Assembly (NCBI GenBank): GCA_039805905.1
Contig: JBDIVM010000009.1
Span: 1 to 64,000, forward strand
From: Thermohalobaculum sp039805905
GTDB lineage: Bacteria; Pseudomonadota; Alphaproteobacteria; Rhodobacterales; Rhodobacteraceae
Reading direction: 5' to 3'
DNA length: 64,000 nucleotides
Shown: positions 7,847-15,146 of the stretch, piece after piece
Layout of the letters: each line of letters starts with the position of its first letter
Numbering within the stretch: the first letter of the stretch is position 1
Program-made: the position numbers and the translations under genes
Notes under the pieces: generated by a model
The model's input: only the letters and a program-made list of their open reading frames with translations
Told to the model about the DNA's origin: nothing
The model's database searches: none

Positions 7847-9325
7847 ATGGCCAGCCTCTCGACGCTGACCATCGCCGATGCCCGCGCGCTGCTGCGCGCG
7901 GGCGAGACCACCGCGCGCACGATCACCGAGGACTGCCTCTCCGCCATCGCCGACGCCGGGGCGCTGAACGCCTTCGTGACCGTGACCGCCGACAAGGCGC
8001 TGGCCATGGCCGAGGCGGCCGACCAGCGCCGGGCGAACGGCGACGACGGCGATCTCCTCGGCATCCCGCTCGGCATCAAGGACGTCTACTGCACCGCCGG
8101 GGTGCGCAGCCAGGCCGCCTCGCGCATCCTCGACGGTTTCGTCCCGCCCTACGAGAGCACGGTCACGGGGAAACTCTGGGATGCCGGCGCGGTCATGCTC
8201 GGCAAGCTCAACATGGACGAGTTCGCCATGGGCAGTTCGACCGAGAACTCGGTCTATGGTCCCTGCATCTCGCCCTGGCGGCGCAACGGCGACACCGTGC
8301 CCCTCACCCCCGGCGGTTCTTCGGGCGGCTCGGCTGCGGCGGTGGCGGCCGACCTCTGCCTCGGCGCGACCGGAACCGACACCGGCGGCTCGATCCGCCA
8401 GCCGGCGGCCTTCACCGGCACGGTCGGGATCAAGCCGACCTATGGCCGCTGCTCGCGCTGGGGGATCATCGCCTATGCCTCGTCGCTCGACCAGGCCGGG
8501 CCCTTCGCCAAGACCGTCCGCGATGCGGCGATCCTGCTGAAGGTCATGGCCGGGCACGACCCGAAGGATTCGACCTCGGCCGACCGGCCGGTGCCGGATT
8601 TCGAGGCGGCACTCGGCGGCGACCTGCGTGGCAAGCGGATCGGTCTGCCGACGGAGTACCGCGAGGGACTCGGCGCCGAGATCGACGCGCTCTGGGCGCG
8701 CGGCGCCGGGATGCTGCGCGATGCCGGCGCCGAGATCGTGGACGTGTCGCTCCCGCACACCCGGTATGCCCTGCCCGCCTACTACATCATCGCGCCTGCC
8801 GAGGCCTCCTCCAACCTCGCCCGCTATGACGGCGTGCGCTATGGCTACCGTGCGAAGCTCGCCCGGGGCGACGGCATCGTGGAGATGTACGAGAAGACCC
8901 GGGCCGAGGGCTTCGGTCCCGAGGTGCGCCGGCGAGTGATGGTCGGCGCCTATGTGCTGAGCGCCGGCTATTACGATGCCTACTACCTGCAGGCGCAGAA
9001 GGTCCGCAGCCTGATCCGGCGCGATTTCGAGAGGGCCTTCGCATCGGTCGATGCGATCCTCGCCCCGGCGACGCCCTCCCCGGCATTCGGGCTCGGCGAA
9101 CTGCAGGGCGATCCGGTGGCGATGTATCTCCAGGACGTGTTCACCATAACTGTCAACCTTGCCGGCCTGCCGGCCGCGTCGGTCCCCGTCGGCCTCAGCG
9201 CGAGTGGCCTGCCGCTGGGCCTGCAGGTCATCGGCCAGCCCTGGGGCGAGGCCGGCGTCCTGAATGCTGCCTCGGCGCTGGAGGCCCGGGCCGGCTTCAC
9301 CGCCCGGGCGCAACGCTGGTGGTAG
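7847..9325 (+). CDS. gatA: Asp-tRNA(Asn)/Glu-tRNA(Gln) amidotransferase subunit A
   Basis: 492 residues, the amidase subunit that releases ammonia from glutamine for transfer to the misacylated tRNA. It has the complete amidase-signature triad Lys78 (LGIPLGIKDV), cis-Ser158 (GGSSGGS) and Ser182 (DTGGSIRQP), with the same 24-residue spacing between serines as other amidases. The full-length C-terminal domain ends in LQVIGQPWGEAGVL. The start follows gatC by 3 bp, with GGTGGAG overlapping the gatC stop. The antisense strand carries long open frames purely through codon bias. Confidence 0.96.
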   Translation: MASLSTLTIADARALLRAGETTARTITEDCLSAIADAGALNAFVTVTADKALAMAEAADQRRANGDDGDLLGIPLGIKDVYCTAGVRSQAASRILDGFVPPYESTVTGKLWDAGAVMLGKLNMDEFAMGSSTENSVYGPCISPWRRNGDTVPLTPGGSSGGSAAAVAADLCLGATGTDTGGSIRQPAAFTGTVGIKPTYGRCSRWGIIAYASSLDQAGPFAKTVRDAAILLKVMAGHDPKDSTSADRPVPDFEAALGGDLRGKRIGLPTEYREGLGAEIDALWARGAGMLRDAGAEIVDVSLPHTRYALPAYYIIAPAEASSNLARYDGVRYGYRAKLARGDGIVEMYEKTRAEGFGPEVRRRVMVGAYVLSAGYYDAYYLQAQKVRSLIRRDFERAFASVDAILAPATPSPAFGLGELQGDPVAMYLQDVFTITVNLAGLPAASVPVGLSASGLPLGLQVIGQPWGEAGVLNAASALEARAGFTARAQRWW

Positions 9326-9381
9326 GCGGCCGCGAGTCCAGGGACATCGCTCTGCCCGAAATGGTCATTTTCTCCAGACCT

Positions 9382-9555
9382 CTAGCGGATCAGGATCGCT
9401 GACGCCCCCGCCAGCACGGCCGTGCAGACCGCCAGCTCCTTCCGGGTTCCGAGGAAGAGCGCCAGCAATGCGGGAACCGCGAGGGTGAGCAGGGTCAGAT
9501 CAACCACCGCCGATCCGAAGACCGGGGCTTCGCCCGGAACCGCGATCATCTTCAT
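9382..9555 (-). CDS. Two-helix membrane microprotein (island family, member E)
   Basis: 57 residues. There are two predicted membrane helices, VVDLTLLTLAVPALLALFL and ELAVCTAVLAGASAILI, joined by a short basic turn (GTRKE). GGAG lies 7 nt before ATG 9555 and the stop is TAG at 9382. It has the architecture of five other small proteins in this island: short N-terminal tail, helix, Gly-x-Arg/Lys turn, helix, very short C-terminus. No known family or function. The clean ribosome site and the shared layout are the evidence that it is real. Confidence 0.6.
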   Translation of the reverse strand: MKMIAVPGEAPVFGSAVVDLTLLTLAVPALLALFLGTRKELAVCTAVLAGASAILIR

Positions 9556-9743
9556 GTCTTCACTCCACGAGCCACTTGCACACGACCCGTTTCCGAATGG
9601 TCGCCAGCTCTTGGTAACGTCAATTGTTTACTACAGTCTGAAGAGCGTACCGCCGCTGCCCCGCACCGCAGGCCATGACCTCCGGCCTCGCGGTGGCGGC
9701 GTTACGATTCCCGGCCAGGGGGAGCGGCGGCTCCGGCGGCGCG

Positions 9744-9920
9744 TCAGGAGTTCCAGACGATCGCGAGGAACGCAGCGGCGCCCAGCGAGAAGATGATCGC
9801 CTGATTGCGAAAGCCGAGCGCGAACATGGTAAGCGCCGGCAGGACGACCAGGTACAGATAGGGCTGCGACGTGTCGAACAGGGCCTCGACCCAGACAGTG
9901 TTCACGGCCTTTCCGTCCAT
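9744..9920 (-). CDS. Two-helix membrane microprotein (island family, member D)
   Basis: 58 residues from ATG 9920, with GAGG 10 nt upstream, to TGA at 9744. Helix 1 is YLYLVVLPALTMFALG, the turn is GFRNQ, and helix 2 is AIIFSLGAAAFLAIVW. The N-terminal 20 residues are hydrophilic (NTVWVEALFDTSQP). Same layout as the neighbouring minus-strand microproteins. The 188 bp between this gene and the next (9556-9743) shows nothing further. Function unknown; an inner-membrane location is inferred. Confidence 0.6.
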   Translation of the reverse strand: MDGKAVNTVWVEALFDTSQPYLYLVVLPALTMFALGFRNQAIIFSLGAAAFLAIVWNS

Positions 9921-10075
9921 CACTGCTCGTCCTCGGGTTGATCCGTTTCTGTAGCAAACCTGGCGATCATGCTCATGCTAATGATTCATTTTACTACGTA
10001 TCGACCCCGATTATCAACTCTGATCAGAGTATTCCCGTCGCGAGCAGCCCACGGCGGCGGGCGGAGCCGGACGGA

Positions 10076-10354
10076 TCAGGCCGGGGCACCGAACATCCGC
10101 GCCAGAAAGAGACCGATCGCGAACATGCCGACAAGCGGACCGGCGACCCTGAAGCCTGCGAGGTAAAGGCCTGCGGCGAGAACCGGGAGCAGGACCAGCG
10201 TCACCGCTCCGCTGCTCAGCAGCGCACCGGTACCTTCGCCGATGACGATCAGGCTCTTCTCGCCGGGAAGAAGTGTTCTGGCCTCTTCGGTTCCCGGCGC
10301 CGGTACGAACCTGGCCGTCGACGCCGCAAGAAATCCGATGACCGATGACGACAT
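10076..10354 (-). CDS. Small membrane protein (island family, member F)
   Basis: 92 residues. A longer soluble N-terminus of about 45 residues (FVPAPGTEEARTLLPGEKS) precedes two helices, SGAVTLVLLPVLAAGLYLAGF and GPLVGMFAIGLFLARMFG. They are joined by the same Gly-Phe-Arg turn seen in member D. ATG 10354 starts MSSSVIG. It is minus-strand like the other members but separated from them by gaps of 150 bp or more, so each probably has its own promoter. No known family. Confidence 0.6.
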   Translation of the reverse strand: MSSSVIGFLAASTARFVPAPGTEEARTLLPGEKSLIVIGEGTGALLSSGAVTLVLLPVLAAGLYLAGFRVAGPLVGMFAIGLFLARMFGAPA

Positions 10355-10554
10355 CGCACCCTCCGCACAACAACGCGACTACACTACCAAGTTGGATAAT
10401 ATCAGATTCCCGCATTCGGGGCAAATCGACAAAAGTTTTCCATTTCTGGTTGTCGAGGAGCGCGGACTCCGGTCCTGCACCGCTGCCCTGCGCAGCGGTC
10501 CTGCCCGCGCGACCGCCTATGCCCCCGGCCCGGGCCGCCCGGCCCCCACGCGGA

Positions 10555-10761
10555 TCAGAGCAGCCTGAGATTGCCGGCGGACGTCCGGCCGTCCCGGCCG
10601 CTCTGAAGGTCGTAGCTGACCTTCTGGTTGTCCTTCAGTCCCTCCAGCCCGGCGGCCCTCACTGCGGTGATGTGCACGAACACGTCCTTGCCGCCCTCGT
10701 CGGGCGCAATGAAGCCGAAGCCCTTCTGGGCGTTGAACCATTTGACGGTGCCGGTGGCCAT
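10555..10761 (-). CDS. Cold-shock domain protein (CspA family)
   Basis: 68 residues, one OB-fold cold-shock domain. It begins MATGTVKWFNAQKGFGFI with RNP1 (KGFGFI), then RNP2 (DVFVHI), and has the VSYDL strand before the C-terminal strand. It binds single-stranded RNA or DNA and melts secondary structure. The length fits the single-domain class. AGGA lies 8 nt before ATG 10761. It sits alone within the small-gene island. Whether it is cold-, stationary- or constitutively expressed cannot be told from sequence. Confidence 0.95.
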   Translation of the reverse strand: MATGTVKWFNAQKGFGFIAPDEGGKDVFVHITAVRAAGLEGLKDNQKVSYDLQSGRDGRTSAGNLRLL

Positions 10762-11085
10762 CGCATCCGATCCTTTCCCTCAGGGCCCGGGGCCCGCTCG
10801 TCCTGTCGAGGCGCCGCCTCGAACCCATGCTGTCCGAGGCATCACCCTTGCCTGATCATTGCCAAGGGAAGAAGTCTTGAGGCCAACATACGCGATGCGA
10901 GCGCGCCAAATTTGATACCCGAACTTCGCGTTTCGCACAATTCTGAACCGGAGGAGCCGTGTCCATTCCGCCCGCAGGAAGTGACCCCGCGCAGACCGGA
11001 CGGGCTCCTCGCCCCGACCTTGATCGGCGTCAATGCGTATCCGCAACGCCGGACGCATCCTTTTCTCATTCTGAGGATCGCACCG
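10762..11085. other. Divergent intergenic region between csp and 11086 gene
   Basis: 324 bp. It should contain the csp promoter and leader (minus strand) and, toward 11086, an FNR-type palindrome at 11020-11033. The part at 10870-10960 is AT-richer. No small gene is supported. Confidence 0.45.
11020..11033. promoter_or_regulatory. FNR/FixK-type box, TTGAT-N4-GTCAA
   Basis: TTGATCGGCGTCAA matches the TTGAT-N4-ATCAA consensus of FNR/FixK/Anr regulators at 9 of 10 fixed positions. It ends 53 bp before the ATG of the 11086 gene, a suitable place for an activator site at about -41. Three more TTGA-N6-TCAA palindromes lie in the window at 19255, 58045 and 59162. Confidence 0.6.
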
Positions 11086-11394
11086 ATGATCACCCTTGAG
11101 GACTGCATCGGCCTCTGCGGCCTGACCCGCGCCGAGCTCGATGCGATCGCCGAACACGAGCACCTGCCGGAATCGGCCGCCGCGGCGCTCGCGGCATGCC
11201 TGACCGCGAAATCGGACCAAGGCGTGCCGGAGATCACCGCGATGATCCGCGACGATATCCGCGCCGCGCTTGCCGCCGGCAATCATGCGCATGCCGCCGA
11301 GCTGATCGCCGCCCTGCGCCATCTGCTCTCGGACCGCGGCACCGGTGCGTGCAGTCCCGGAGCCGCGGAAGCGCCGAACGGGGGGCACGCATAG
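11086..11394 (+). CDS. Small helical protein of unknown function, behind an FNR-type box
   Basis: 102 residues, all-helical and soluble. The N-terminal part (MITLEDCIGLCGLTRAELDAIAEHEHLPE) resembles a conserved alphaproteobacterial hypothetical family that I recall but cannot name. The middle (ITAMIRDDIRAALAAGNHAHAAELIAALRHLL) is a helical pair and the tail is disordered. GAGG stands 9 nt before ATG 11086. The FNR-type palindrome at 11020 suggests expression under low oxygen. A Cys pair (C7, C11) and a His/Glu cluster (AEHEH) near the start could bind metal, but this is speculative. Confidence 0.68.
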   Translation: MITLEDCIGLCGLTRAELDAIAEHEHLPESAAAALAACLTAKSDQGVPEITAMIRDDIRAALAAGNHAHAAELIAALRHLLSDRGTGACSPGAAEAPNGGHA

Positions 11395-11488
11395 GCTCCA
11401 TTCGGGGGCGCGACGAACTATCCCGAAATCGGGGCTTTGCGTTGCCGATTTGTCGCCCTAAATAGGGATCGAAACTTGGCAACCATGC

Positions 11489-11500
11489 CGGGTATACCCG
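11489..11500. promoter_or_regulatory. Perfect 12-bp palindrome CGGGTATACCCG upstream of 11528 gene
   Basis: CGGGTATACCCG is its own reverse complement and lies 27 bp before the GTG start. A second palindrome-like element, CCCTA-AA-TAGGG, lies at 11456-11467. Their place just before the gene fits an operator. The binding factor is unknown. Confidence 0.35.
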
Positions 11501-11527
11501 CTACACGTGATCGATGAGGAGACGCGA

Positions 11528-11830
11528 GTGTTTCGCGACACCGAGGCGATCGCATTCATCGGCGACCAGGCCAACCGGGCGCGCAAGCTGTTCGCGGCGG
11601 TGGTGCTGGCGGCGCTCGATGATGCGATCCGGGACGAGAAGGCGAAAGGAACCGGCGCCGAGGAACTGGCGCGGTGGGCGCGCTCGCGCGACGGGCGCGA
11701 GGTGCTGAGCTGCGCCGGCATCGACCCGACCGACCGGGCGATCGACGGCCTCGTGGCCTTCGTCCGCCGCGGCGTGCGCGTCTCCGCGGCGCTGCGGCGC
11801 GAGAGCCAGCCGGACGATCTGGCGGCCTGA
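11528..11830 (+). CDS. Hypothetical helical protein
   Basis: 100 residues starting at GTG 11528, chosen for the near-ideal GAGGAG ribosome site 6 nt upstream (GTG 11507 is an in-frame alternative). The protein reads VFRDTEAIAFIGDQANRA, then an alanine-rich helix (LFAAVVLAALDDAIRDEKAK), then WARSRDGREVLSCAGIDP and a basic helix (FVRRGVRVSAALRRES). It is probably soluble and helical. The pattern is protein-like and coherent but I recognise no family. It is a single gene in the small-gene island, convergent with the 11901-12134 microprotein. Confidence 0.6.
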   Translation: MFRDTEAIAFIGDQANRARKLFAAVVLAALDDAIRDEKAKGTGAEELARWARSRDGREVLSCAGIDPTDRAIDGLVAFVRRGVRVSAALRRESQPDDLAA

Positions 11831-11900
11831 ACGGGGGTGCGCTCGGCGCGCATGGCGCCACGCTCCCGCCCGCCGCAGCTCGGCAGGGCGGCCGGACTTC

Positions 11901-12134
11901 TCAGCCGAACCAGCCAAGGAGCCAGGCCTGCACGGCCGCCAGGATCGCAGCGACCGCCATCGCGGCGCGCTCGCGTCCGGACAGGATCAGCACGAACAGC
12001 GCGATCCCGCAGACCAGCGCGGGCCAGAATGTCGCGCCAAGCTGCATCGCCGTGTCGAGATATGCGCCATCGAGGCCGATGACCTCGGCGGGGCCGCCGA
12101 GCGTTTCCGCGCCGGGTGACTTCTTGAATGCCAT
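11901..12134 (-). CDS. Two-helix membrane microprotein (island family, member C)
   Basis: 77 residues from ATG 12134. A 35-residue hydrophilic N-terminus is followed by helix 1 (FWPALVCGIALFVLIL), the turn SGRERAA, and helix 2 (MAVAAILAAVQAWLLGWFG). The ending VQAWLLGWFG matches VQAWHLGLIG of the 14048-14245 protein, and helix 1 keeps the aromatic-Pro-x-hydrophobic-Gly pattern of members A and B. It lies 108 bp downstream of cpaB on the same strand, so it may be cotranscribed. Function unknown. Confidence 0.65.
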   Translation of the reverse strand: MAFKKSPGAETLGGPAEVIGLDGAYLDTAMQLGATFWPALVCGIALFVLILSGRERAAMAVAAILAAVQAWLLGWFG

Positions 12135-12242
12135 GGAGCTGCTCGTGTCTCCTGTATGCTCCGGATCGCAATGCTGCCGCGCGCCGGTGGCACCGGCAGC
12201 CATGGAACGGCACGGCCGCCGGCGAGCCGGCGGTGGACGGGA

Positions 12243-13040
12243 TCACCGGACCGGGACCGACTCGACCACGGCCCCGCGCCGGACCCGCACTTCCCTGGCC
12301 GCTGCCGTCTCGGGCATCGCAAAGCCTTCGAGGTTTTGCGAATCGACCGGCGCGGGCGGCTCCTCGGCCGTTGTCTGCCCCAGCCCGCGCAGCATCAGCG
12401 ACAGCCGCCCCATGCCCATGGCCACGCTCAGCCGCTGGGCATCCTCGGTCTTCACCGCCACCGTGACCGTGCGCGCAAGCCTCGCGCCGCGCATCTCCGT
12501 GTTGGCGTCCTGGTCCGTCGCCAGAATAATCACGTCGGTCAGGATCACCCGGCTGACCAGCCCGCCCGTGACACCGTGGATCAGCAGGATGTCGACACGG
12601 TCGCCGGGATTCACGAATCCGCTGACCCCCGACACGCTGTCGATCGGGATCGAGAACGCGCTCATGCCGCGGGGCAGGACCGCCTCGAGGAAGTTCCGTC
12701 CGCCGGGCTCGGAGACCGTCGTCTCCAGGATCGGTTCGCCCGGCTCGATCGTGCGGGTGACAACCCGGAAGACATCCCCCTTCTGGCCGAGCAGAGCCTC
12801 GACCCGCCCAAATGCCCCCGACGGAACCGAGGCCGCCGGCCACTCTGCCCAGGCGAGCTGCCCGGTCCCGATCCGGTCGCCTGGCCCGAGACGCTGCCTT
12901 GCGACCAGGATCCGCGCCGTCAGAACCTCCGGCTGCACCGCGTTCATCCGCTGTGCCGTTGCGAAGGTCCACGCATGATAGGCCGCGCCGCCCCCGAGCG
13001 CGACGCCGATGATCATGACCACGAGAGCGACAATTTTCAC
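12243..13040 (-). CDS. cpaB: Flp/tad pilus assembly protein CpaB (RcpC), orphan
   Basis: 265 residues from GTG 13040, chosen for AGGA 8 nt upstream and because the protein then starts with its membrane anchor (MKIVALVVMIIGVALGGGAAYHAW). GTG 13073 would add 11 residues. A SAF-like domain follows (VLTARILVARQRLGPGDRI, then LPRGMSAFSIPIDSVSGVSGFVNPGDRVDILL), and then the CpaB/RcpC family domain with TVTVAVKTEDAQRLSVAMGMGRLSLMLR. CpaB is a periplasm-facing accessory factor of Flp pilus secretion. No cpaA, cpaC-F, tad or flp gene is visible. Instead it lies between two membrane microproteins, 13098-13289 (57 bp upstream) and 11901-12134, all on the minus strand. Confidence 0.87.
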   Translation of the reverse strand: MKIVALVVMIIGVALGGGAAYHAWTFATAQRMNAVQPEVLTARILVARQRLGPGDRIGTGQLAWAEWPAASVPSGAFGRVEALLGQKGDVFRVVTRTIEPGEPILETTVSEPGGRNFLEAVLPRGMSAFSIPIDSVSGVSGFVNPGDRVDILLIHGVTGGLVSRVILTDVIILATDQDANTEMRGARLARTVTVAVKTEDAQRLSVAMGMGRLSLMLRGLGQTTAEEPPAPVDSQNLEGFAMPETAAAREVRVRRGAVVESVPVR

Positions 13041-13097
13041 GCCAAAATCCTGCCACAGTTCCGCAGCACGCACAACGCCGCCCCGCAGGCGCCTGCG

Positions 13098-13289
13098 TCA
13101 GCCGAACGCGCCGAAATGTCTGGCATGGACCAGCATGAGGATGCCGACGACCGGGATCGTCAGCCTGTGATGCCCGTTGATCAGCAGCAGGAACAGCACA
13201 AGTCCCCCGACGATCATCGGCCCGTACAGCGACAACGCGACACTCAGCGACGACCTGTCGAGATCGTCCTGGCTCAGCGAAGGGACCAT
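13098..13289 (-). CDS. Two-helix membrane microprotein (island family, member B)
   Basis: 63 residues from ATG 13289, with GGAGG 4 nt upstream. Helix 1 is LYGPMIVGGLVLFLLLI, the turn NGHHRL, and helix 2 TIPVVGILMLVHARHFGAFG. It aligns closely with member A (14048-14245): SPF.ALYWPMILGG against LS.ALYGPMIVGG, with the same ending pattern. It precedes cpaB by 57 bp, so the two are likely cotranscribed. Function unknown. Confidence 0.7.
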   Translation of the reverse strand: MVPSLSQDDLDRSSLSVALSLYGPMIVGGLVLFLLLINGHHRLTIPVVGILMLVHARHFGAFG

Positions 13290-13523
13290 CCGGCCTCCCG
13301 ATCGGATCGGTCGCCGGTCAATCCGGCCTGCCTCGCCGAATTCTGCCGGGGAACGATGCCGCAGGCAACCGCGCCGCCGCCGCGAGGCCCCTCGGAACCT
13401 CCAGACCGGACAGCGCGCATCCCCGGGACTCACGCTCCGGAGAATCGAATGAAAATACAAATATACTTTAGGTTGAATTCGTCATATCTGACAGATTTTA
13501 CTAGTATTATTTCGGAATTCCGG

Positions 13524-13553
13524 TTCTCAAACCCGACCGTTTCTTGCTACAAT
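13524..13553 (+). promoter_or_regulatory. Candidate sigma-70 promoter with extended -10
   Basis: TACAAT at 13548-13553 is preceded by TGC, giving an extended -10. A weak -35 (TTCTCA, 13524-13529) lies 18 bp upstream. It is in a strikingly AT-rich stretch (13450-13560) of the 331-bp gap 13290-13620 and would give a leader of about 60 nt for the 13621 gene. Apart from this, the gap shows no gene. Confidence 0.5.
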
Positions 13554-13620
13554 GAGCTGGACACGGATTCTCGTGCGTTGCGGCGGGAGGGCCGCACCGT
13601 CTTTGACCAGGGAGAAACAA

Positions 13621-13860
13621 ATGTCCGACGTCCTTCAGACCGCCGTGAAATATCGCAACCGGCTGCGGGCCGAGCTTGCCAGGCTCGAGGAGTTTCTCCG
13701 GCTTGCCGAGGATCTGAGCCGGGAGGGCGACCCGGAGATCCGGCTGGCGTCGGCGCGGTCGGGGCTCGCGAGCGACAAGCCGGAAGCGGTCCGCAAGCCC
13801 GAGCAGCCGGGCGCGGCGGGGCATCGGCCGGGACAGGCCGGAGCGGTTGCGACCGCCTGA
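13621..13860 (+). CDS. Small helical (coiled-coil) protein, paralogue of 802-1137
   Basis: 79 residues. The first 36 (MSDVLQTAVKYRNRLRAELA and following) share 18 identities with the N-terminus of the protein encoded at 802-1137, including the run ARLxEFLRxAExL. The C-terminal half is Ala/Gly/Pro-rich and probably disordered. GGGAG stands 6 nt before ATG 13621, and an extended -10 promoter lies upstream. A hairpin follows at 13888. The two copies lie about 12.5 kb apart, one near each side of the region with the flagellar, gat and small-gene island genes. No known family. Confidence 0.68.
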   Translation: MSDVLQTAVKYRNRLRAELARLEEFLRLAEDLSREGDPEIRLASARSGLASDKPEAVRKPEQPGAAGHRPGQAGAVATA

Positions 13861-13887
13861 ACATGCGGCACGGGGAACGGGCGGCGA

Positions 13888-13918
13888 CGACGCGGCGCCG
13901 GGTGGGGGCGCCGCGTCG
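13888..13918 (+). terminator. Terminator hairpin, 12-bp perfect stem
   Basis: CGACGCGGCGCC at 13888-13899 pairs perfectly with 13907-13918 around a GGGTGGG loop. CTTGCT follows. It lies 27 bp after the stop of the 13621-13860 gene. Confidence 0.7.
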
Positions 13919-14047
13919 CTTGCTGCACAGTCGCCATGAGCCGCTGCCGACCGTCACCGGCCGTGCGGGACCGTCGCGGCCCAGGTCGCACCGGTAGCGG
14001 CCGGGAGCGGCGATGACGCGACGCCTGTCCCGCACCTGCCGGCTGTG

Positions 14048-14245
14048 TCACTTGCCGCCGATCAGCCCCAGATGCCAGGCCTGGACCAGGACGGCGAGGC
14101 TGATCAGGAACAACGCAAACTTGCGGCTGCCCGCGATCAGGGCGAGGAACATGCCGATACCGCCGAGGATCATCGGCCAGTAGAGCGCGACGAACGGGCT
14201 CCCCAGCGCGTCCCTGATGTCGTCGGGGGTCGGCAGGCTGCTCAT
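14048..14245 (-). CDS. Two-helix membrane microprotein (island family, member A)
   Basis: 65 residues from ATG 14245, with an excellent GGAGG ribosome site 8 nt upstream. A short acidic N-terminus (SSLPTPDDIRDALGSP) leads into helix 1 (LYWPMILGGIGMFLALI), the basic turn AGSRKF, and helix 2 (ALFLISLAVLVQAWHLG), ending LIGGK. It is the clearest member of the island family and aligns with members B and C along both helices. The basic turn suggests that both termini face the periplasm. Partner and function unknown. Confidence 0.72.
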   Translation of the reverse strand: MSSLPTPDDIRDALGSPFVALYWPMILGGIGMFLALIAGSRKFALFLISLAVLVQAWHLGLIGGK

Positions 14246-14446
14246 GGCTCTACCCTCCACTGCCGGTCGCGGCCACCGGCCCGGATCGCGGGCCCGGATG
14301 CCCACGCCCGGGTCAGCGGAAAGCCGGCCGCCGACCGATCCGATCATGCCAAGCCGGCGACCGCCCCTGCAAGCCGGTGGCGGCAACTGCGCGCCCGACT
14401 GTGGCCGCCGGGACTCACGACAGCCGGCGGCAGCACCGGGCGCAGC

Positions 14447-15139
14447 TCACCGAAGCACCTGCGAGACCCACTCCGGTACCGTCCGGGTCGCCGGCCCGGG
14501 ATGCAGCTCGTCGAAGCAGGCGGAATTCCCGGAAGGTTCGAGATTGATCTCGATCGTCCGCGCGCCGCCGTGCTTCGCCTCGGCGACGAAACCCGCGGCC
14601 GGGTACACCGCGCCGGACGTGCCGATGGCAACGAAGAGCGCGCAGCCGGCGATCCGGTCCCGGATCTCCTCCATCCGGTAGGGCATCTCGCCGAACCAGA
14701 CCACTTCCGGCCGCACCGTCCCGCCGCCGCCGCAGGACGCACAGGCATCCCCTCGCCCCATGTCGCCCGGCCAGTCCCACCGGTGCCCGCAAGTGGCGCA
14801 GAGCGCGCGCATGATCTGCCCGTGCATGTGGATCACCTGCGTCGAGCCGCCCCGCTCGTGCAGGTCGTCGATGTTCTGGGTCACCAGCGTGACCGGCGCG
14901 GGATACTCCCGCTGCAGCCGTGCAAGCGCCCTGTGCGCGGCATTCGGCTCCGCCGCGCGGCAGGACCTGCGGCGCATGTTGTAGAAGTCGAGGACGAGGT
15001 CAGGATTGCGCGCGTAGCCCTCGGGCGTCGCCACCTCGGCCAGGTCGTACTTCGTCCAGAGCCCGCCCCGGTCGCGGAAGGTGCCGAGCCCGGATTCGGC
15101 CGAGATCCCCGCCCCGGTCAGGATGAAGATCGGCCCCAT
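14447..15139 (-). CDS. cobB: NAD-dependent protein deacylase (sirtuin), CobB
   Basis: 230 residues from ATG 15139. It has the NAD-binding GAGISAESGLGTFRDRGGLW motif, TQNIDDLHERGG, and catalytic His106 in HMHG. Two Cys pairs of the structural zinc site are present (CATC and CASC), followed by RPEVVWFGEMP. Tyr53 and Arg56 (FYNMRR) form the Tyr-x2-Arg signature of class III sirtuins, which also remove succinyl and malonyl groups, as in E. coli CobB and SIRT5. It starts 7 bp after the stop of the upstream secreted-protein gene, so the two are probably cotranscribed. A GTG at 15157 is an alternative start. Confidence 0.93.
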   Translation of the reverse strand: MGPIFILTGAGISAESGLGTFRDRGGLWTKYDLAEVATPEGYARNPDLVLDFYNMRRRSCRAAEPNAAHRALARLQREYPAPVTLVTQNIDDLHERGGSTQVIHMHGQIMRALCATCGHRWDWPGDMGRGDACASCGGGGTVRPEVVWFGEMPYRMEEIRDRIAGCALFVAIGTSGAVYPAAGFVAEAKHGGARTIEINLEPSGNSACFDELHPGPATRTVPEWVSQVLR

Positions 15140-15146
15140 CTGTCCG

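Noticed and set aside
7418..9313. 631-codon open frame antisense to gatA
   Set aside because: gatC/gatA are complete with all catalytic residues. The antisense product has no family and arises from GC-rich codon bias.
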